Notes under the pieces: model-generated
Told to the model about the DNA's origin: nothing
Database searches by the model: none
What the model saw: the letters and a program-made list of their open reading frames with translations, nothing else
Translations under genes and position numbers: made by a program
Assembly (NCBI RefSeq): GCF_000379805.1
Contig: NZ_KB903548.1
Span: forward strand, 32,464-71,599
DNA from: Lewinella cohaerens DSM 23179
GTDB taxonomy: Bacteria > Bacteroidota > Bacteroidia > Chitinophagales > Saprospiraceae
Direction: 5' to 3'
Length of the DNA: 39,136 bases
Shown: piece after piece, positions 35,168 to 39,136 of the stretch
Position numbering within the stretch: position 1 is the stretch's first letter
Layout of the letters: the number at the start of each line of letters is the position of its first letter

Positions 35168-36670
35168 TTACTCCACACTCCACTCAGCACCGTCTTTGCC
35201 GTCTTTCACTACGATTCCGGCAGCCTTGAGTGCATCGCGAATCTTGTCAGAAGTCCCCCAATCCTTGTTCGTTCGTGCATCCTGACGAATATCAAGGATC
35301 AGTTGCATCGCACTTTCCATGGCATCACCATTTCCGGTATCAGCAGATGCTTCGTCTACCAGACCCAAGATATCAAAAATGAAGGTCCGGAAACTCGCTT
35401 GGAGGCGGTCTAACGTCGCAGCACTAATATTAGTTAGTGAAAGCTGGCCTCCTTTAAAACTGTTGATTTTACTCACCAGTTCAAAAAGTCGAGCCAGTGC
35501 TTTAGGCGTATTGAAATCGTCATTCATTTCGGCGAAAGCACCGTCAATGAGTTGGTTGATTTCTTTATCCAGTTCATCGCTGTCAGCACCACTAGCTCCG
35601 CTTAGCTTACCTAGTACGTCATAGCCTTCCAGCAAACGCTTGTAGCCTTTTTCTGCAGCCAGCAATGCTTCGTCGGTTAGGTCCAGGGTCGAACTATAGT
35701 GGCTTTGCAACATAAAGAAGCGGATCGCCATCGGGCTGTAACCTTTAGAAAGGTGGGGACTATCTCCCGTGAACAACTGATCAGGCGTGACCGTATTGCC
35801 ATCACTTTTGCTCATCTTGCGGCCGTTCATCAGCAGCATATTCGTATGCAGCCAGACGCGGGCACCCGTGCAATCACAAGCGCCTACGTTTTGCGCTACT
35901 TCATTTTCATGATGTGGAAATTTCAAGTCACTACCACCACCGTGAATATCAAATTGTTCACCGAGGTATTTTCTGCTCATGGCAGAACATTCAAGGTGCC
36001 AACCAGGGAAACCTACGCTCCAGGGGCTGTTCCAACGCATGAGGTGCTCCGGTGATGCTTTCATCCAGATGGCGAAATCTGCAGGATGGCGTTTTTCGTC
36101 CTGATTTTTCAAATCATCACGAGATTCTACCAGCAGCTCATCGATTTTGCGGCCAGATAGTTCTCCGTAAATCCCTTTCTCCTCAGCGAATTTAAGGGTA
36201 TCAAAATAGACAGACCCATTACTTTCGTAGGCGAAACCATTGTCCAGAATAGCCTGTACCATTTCGATTTGTTCAGGAATATGCCCTGTAGCACGAGGTT
36301 CGATACTAGGAGAAAGCGTATTAAAAATACGCATCATGTCGTGAAAACCAATCGTGTACTTCTGGGCCACTTCCATTGGCTCCAGCTGCTCCAGCTTAGC
36401 ACGTTTCGACATTTTATCTTCTCCGTCATCGCTATCACCAGTAAGGTGGCCCACGTCGGTTACGTTCCGCACATAGCGCACCCGGTAACCGAGATGCAAT
36501 AAATAACGGTAGATCACATCAAAGCTGACAAAGGTGCGGCAGTTTCCCAAATGGACATCGCTGTAGACGGTTGGTCCACATACGTACATACCCACGTATC
36601 CCTTTTCCAGAGGGGTGAAAACTTCTTTTTGCCGTTTCAGGCTGTTATGAACAATTAAATCCTGACTCAT
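35168..36670 (-). CDS. cysS: Cysteine--tRNA ligase
   Basis: The 500-aa class I enzyme charges tRNA-Cys. It has the zinc-site start MYVCGPTVYSDVH, a HIGH-type motif as HLGN, the other zinc ligands around LECSAMSRKYLG and HGGGSDLKFPHHENE, and the KMSKS loop as GRKMSKSDGN. A helical anticodon-binding domain ends the protein. Length is normal. A -7 box on the minus strand (36768-36775) lies about 100 nt upstream. The TauE/SafE gene follows after 52 nt that form a strong palindrome. Confidence 0.98.
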   Translation of the reverse strand: MSQDLIVHNSLKRQKEVFTPLEKGYVGMYVCGPTVYSDVHLGNCRTFVSFDVIYRYLLHLGYRVRYVRNVTDVGHLTGDSDDGEDKMSKRAKLEQLEPMEVAQKYTIGFHDMMRIFNTLSPSIEPRATGHIPEQIEMVQAILDNGFAYESNGSVYFDTLKFAEEKGIYGELSGRKIDELLVESRDDLKNQDEKRHPADFAIWMKASPEHLMRWNSPWSVGFPGWHLECSAMSRKYLGEQFDIHGGGSDLKFPHHENEVAQNVGACDCTGARVWLHTNMLLMNGRKMSKSDGNTVTPDQLFTGDSPHLSKGYSPMAIRFFMLQSHYSSTLDLTDEALLAAEKGYKRLLEGYDVLGKLSGASGADSDELDKEINQLIDGAFAEMNDDFNTPKALARLFELVSKINSFKGGQLSLTNISAATLDRLQASFRTFIFDILGLVDEASADTGNGDAMESAMQLILDIRQDARTNKDWGTSDKIRDALKAAGIVVKDGKDGAEWSVE

Positions 36671-36767
36671 GTATTCAGCTTTTTTGGGTGCTGTTCCTTA
36701 TTTAGAAGGAGATATTTATTGCTAACCAATTTTTTGGTCATTTTGTCCCCACCTATCAATATTTCCG

Positions 36768-36775
36768 CAAAAATA
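36768..36775 (-). promoter_or_regulatory. Candidate -7 box for cysS
   Basis: The minus strand reads TATTTTTG, an exact TAnnTTTG match, and a TTTG (36791-36794) lies 15 nt upstream, slightly short of the usual spacing. It sits in the gap between the EEP gene and cysS. Confidence 0.4.
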
Positions 36776-36812
36776 ACAACAGAATTGGCTCAAACCGCTT
36801 TTTTGAAAAGGA

Positions 36813-37832
36813 TTAGTGCTTTTGAAGGCTAATTTCTGCCCGGATTGCCTGGTGATCAGAAAAAGAACAGGGAATTCGGTCAAAATCATAGATTGTGAAA
36901 TCTGCATCCGGCAGGATGTAGTCAATGCGTAGACCAGGAAGTAAGCCCTCATAAGTTGTTCCCAGCCCCCATGACTGTGCCAAGTGAGCATCCTCAAATT
37001 CAGTCCGAAAAAGTTCGTAGAGGTAAGAAGTAGGAATATCATTGAAATCACCTACTAGCAGTACAGGTAAACTTGTTTTTTGACTAGCAGCAAGAATTTT
37101 GCGGGCTTGTTGGGTCCGTACTTTATTGGAACGGCCATAGCGGCCAAACATGGTTTTTACTTTCTGCCATGTTTTCTTTTCCTGAAGGCTACCATCTTGT
37201 GTTACTTGGCTAGCTAAATTTGAAATACCATTGGTTTGAAGGTGAGCGTTGATAAGTTTAAACGTTCCTTCCTCTGTTACCACATCAACCATAAGATATC
37301 CATTGACACGATTAGAAAAATAATGTATTTCTCCATTCTTCAATGGGTAGCGACTAAAAACAGCCAACTGGGCTTCTTTTTCACGATAAACGTGAGGAAA
37401 CTCCGCTTGCTTTTGAATTTCCTTTGCTAGAGCATTTCCTTCTTCTCTGATTCTAAATTCCTGGAGAAGAAGTACGTCTACATCTAATGTTTTCAAAAAC
37501 GTGGCAATATCTTCATCTGTTTGCTCTCGAAAACCATGACCATTTAAGGACGCGACCTTAACTGTTGTGGTAGCTGCTGTAGCGCCTCCATCTGGAATAG
37601 CAAAAGCATTACTCTGCATATCCCACCCTAGTAGCAAGGTTATCACCGAAAGCCAAACAGCGTTGTCTTTTTTCCACAACCAGTAAATTGCAAAAAGAAA
37701 TGTTAGTCCCCACAGACTGGGTGCTAACAAGCCCATAGATGCTATCGGCCAAAAAACATCTGGATTAATGAGTCGAGGCAAGTAAGATGCCAGGGTGACA
37801 ATCACTAGAATAAGGTGGGATAAGCGGATCAA
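36813..37832 (-). CDS. Membrane-anchored EEP-family nuclease/phosphatase
   Basis: The 339-aa protein has three N-terminal hydrophobic segments (about 5-22, 28-47 and 57-73), then an endonuclease/exonuclease/phosphatase domain. Catalytic elements are KVASLNGHGF, the metal Glu in VLLLQEF, VGDFNDIP, IDYILPD, and SFSDHQAI at the end, so the active site is complete. Members act on DNA, phosphoinositides or other phosphodiesters; here the membrane anchor suggests an extracytoplasmic site, but the substrate is unknown. Its start is only 3 nt after the rhomboid stop, so it is in an operon with the rhomboid genes. Confidence 0.9.
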   Translation of the reverse strand: MIRLSHLILVIVTLASYLPRLINPDVFWPIASMGLLAPSLWGLTFLFAIYWLWKKDNAVWLSVITLLLGWDMQSNAFAIPDGGATAATTTVKVASLNGHGFREQTDEDIATFLKTLDVDVLLLQEFRIREEGNALAKEIQKQAEFPHVYREKEAQLAVFSRYPLKNGEIHYFSNRVNGYLMVDVVTEEGTFKLINAHLQTNGISNLASQVTQDGSLQEKKTWQKVKTMFGRYGRSNKVRTQQARKILAASQKTSLPVLLVGDFNDIPTSYLYELFRTEFEDAHLAQSWGLGTTYEGLLPGLRIDYILPDADFTIYDFDRIPCSFSDHQAIRAEISLQKH

Positions 37833-37835
37833 GAG

Positions 37836-38807
37836 CTACTTCTTACTGGCGTTGAATAAGTATTTTTTTTCTTCCTCTGTTAACTTTTCATAGCCACTCT
37901 CCTTGATTTTTTCCAGAATAGCGTCTACTTTTTCTTCGTGAGAAAGGCCATTTCCAGGCGTTCCTCCGGTTTTCTTTTCTGTCTTACGACGAGTGAATCG
38001 GTTACTACGTGTAGCCTGTTCTTTTTTATTATTTGGGTTGCGATAAGCCACCCTTGGGCCACCCCGCTCTTTCTTTTTGCTCCGATCCTGTCCCAGTCCG
38101 CGAAAAAACTCTCTTACTTTATGAATAAAGTTATTAACAGGAGCAGAAAGATCATCCCCCTGCTGTAATCGGCGAATAAAAAACCAACCAAAAGCAGCGC
38201 CGCCAAGGTGAGCAAAATGCCCTCCGGTATTATCCAAGCCACCTATACCAATAACATCAATGAGTAGAAGTGCGACAGCGATGTATTTTAATTTTACATC
38301 ACCAAGTAGGATTAATCGCATCTCCTTGTCTGGTGCAAGCACGGCTGCAGCAATCACAATGCCCATAACGGCACCACTTGCTCCGTAGGCAATGCCCGGA
38401 GAAGGGTGAATCCAGTTGGCGTAGATAAAATAGGTCAAATTCCCCGCCAAGCCCGCAAGCAAATACAAAGGAAGTATTCGATGATCTCCCACTAAATCCC
38501 CTATGACGCGCCCAAACCAATAGAGCATAAGCATATTGAAGAGGATATGGAAAAACCCTTCGTGAAGAAACATGCTGGTGATAATCGACCATGGATAGAC
38601 AAGGACATCCAGCCAATTGGAAGACATTGCAAAGAGCGAAAGTATTTCTCTGTAAAGAGGTGAGGAGGTGTAACCATTGCTTATTTGAAGGATAACCCAA
38701 ATCAAATTAATGACAACAAATACACCAGCATTGATGATAACCAGGCGGGTTACCATATTGCCGTAACTGAATTCTCGTTTTATATCTTCCCAGATGGACC
38801 TAAACAT
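37836..38807 (-). CDS. Rhomboid intramembrane serine protease
   Basis: I prefer the ATG at 38807 (MFRSIWEDIKREFS, 323 aa); the longer frame to 38867 adds 20 basic residues not typical of the family. Catalytic residues are Ser144 in YGASGAVMG and His200 in GGHFAHLGG, with the supporting HxxxN pair His87/Asn91 in HILFNML. It has six or more membrane helices, then a basic linker rich in Arg/Lys/Gly (~235-290) and a C-terminal helical motif (VDAILEKI...LTEEEKKYLF) common in Bacteroidota rhomboids. It cleaves membrane protein helices; the substrate is unknown. It lies between a second rhomboid (upstream) and the EEP gene, 3 nt away. Confidence 0.94.
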   Translation of the reverse strand: MFRSIWEDIKREFSYGNMVTRLVIINAGVFVVINLIWVILQISNGYTSSPLYREILSLFAMSSNWLDVLVYPWSIITSMFLHEGFFHILFNMLMLYWFGRVIGDLVGDHRILPLYLLAGLAGNLTYFIYANWIHPSPGIAYGASGAVMGIVIAAAVLAPDKEMRLILLGDVKLKYIAVALLLIDVIGIGGLDNTGGHFAHLGGAAFGWFFIRRLQQGDDLSAPVNNFIHKVREFFRGLGQDRSKKKERGGPRVAYRNPNNKKEQATRSNRFTRRKTEKKTGGTPGNGLSHEEKVDAILEKIKESGYEKLTEEEKKYLFNASKK

Positions 38808-39028
38808 GTCGGATTTTGGTCTACTCGTTATACGAACGTTCAAAATGATTAAAAGATGGCGAAGCATCTTGGCAACCTAGGGGACTTCTCTACTGTCAGG
38901 CCAGAAAAGTTAGCTTGTCACCTATTATGATAACGAAATAACAATCAGTAAGTTTTAACAAAAAAACCTACGGTCGTTATTTTCTGTATTGCTTACAAAA
39001 ACAAACGATGCTTTCTTTTGCGTTTTCT

Positions 39029-39136
39029 CTACCAGCGGCTACCAAATTTTCGCCAGTACAAAATTAAGAAGAATCCTGTAACTGCCCCTCCTAAGTGAGC
39101 AAAGTGAGCAATATTATCCCAAGAAAACTGATTAAG
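39029..39136 (-). CDS. Rhomboid protease, C-terminal fragment
   Basis: On the minus strand the last 108 bases encode 35 residues ending in the stop at 39029-39031. They read FSWDNIAHFAHLGGAVTGFF and then LILYWRKFGSRW, the last catalytic-histidine helix of a rhomboid, so this is the 3' end of a gene cut by the window edge. It is upstream of the second rhomboid gene, with a 221-nt gap in which I see no clear promoter. Tandem rhomboids ahead of an EEP gene are a conserved Bacteroidota arrangement, often next to mutL; whether mutL follows here cannot be seen. Confidence 0.85.
   Translation of the reverse strand, partial: LNQFSWDNIAHFAHLGGAVTGFFLILYWRKFGSRW

Noticed and set aside
1-39136. CRISPR arrays, tRNA or rRNA genes, phage or IS elements
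   Set aside because: No regularly spaced direct repeats, no tRNA-like cloverleaf or TTCGA arm in the gaps, and no integrase, transposase or phage gene.

Overview
The window is chromosomal DNA of a member of the Bacteroidota, most likely class Saprospiria (a relative of the Lewinella, Haliscomenobacter or Phaeodactylibacter group). Four secreted proteins end in a type IX secretion (T9SS, type A) sorting domain. Protein families typical of the phylum are present (DUF5916 barrel, LytTR/LytS two-component pair, ECF sigma factor with an outer-membrane barrel partner, rhomboid-rhomboid-nuclease block). Several promoters fit the Bacteroidota -7 consensus TAnnTTTG, and Shine-Dalgarno sites are mostly absent. 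The class assignment is an inference from overall resemblance; the phylum is well supported.

Layout. 1-909: 3' end of a GCS2-ligase/CBS fusion gene with a strong terminator. 1.0-6.4 kb: a 108-aa protein that is little more than a T9SS tail, two large T9SS cargo proteins, a YbjN-like protein and a DUF4265 protein. 6.6-8.6 kb: thrS. 8.6-9.2 kb: a gene-free stretch holding a ~260-bp imperfect palindrome, part of which recurs near 4.45 kb. 9.2-11.9 kb: a redoxin/EF-hand protein and another T9SS cargo. 12.0-14.7 kb: a sensor kinase and LytTR regulator whose genes overlap, then a DUF2306 membrane protein. 14.7-18.4 kb: icmF (fused isobutyryl-CoA mutase), preceded by a ~190-nt palindromic leader. 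18.5-20.3 kb: an epoxide-hydrolase-like gene and a WYL regulator with an operator-like palindrome between them. 20.4-25.4 kb: a polyprenol-type GT2 glycosyltransferase and a 1342-aa protein with the architecture of mammalian soluble adenylyl cyclase. 25.7-30.3 kb: a DUF5916 barrel, an ECF sigma factor and an overlapping gene for a protein that appears to join an anti-sigma-like cytosolic region, one membrane helix and an outer-membrane barrel. 30.5-36.7 kb: glyS, a NapH-like 4Fe-4S membrane protein, a TauE/SafE transporter and cysS. 36.8-39.1 kb: an EEP-family nuclease/phosphatase and two tandem rhomboid proteases, the first cut by the window edge.

How the genes work together. Most of the window is housekeeping (three aminoacyl-tRNA synthetases, icmF) mixed with envelope and secretion functions and signalling. 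The clearest functional units are the kinase/regulator pair, the sigma-factor/barrel pair, the WYL regulator with its downstream hydrolase, and the rhomboid/rhomboid/EEP operon. I found no phage, insertion sequence, CRISPR array, tRNA or rRNA. The least explained signals are the two long imperfect palindromes (8881-9140 and 14777-14966), the sAC-like cyclase whose bicarbonate-binding residues appear replaced, and the sigma-linked protein predicted to span both membranes.
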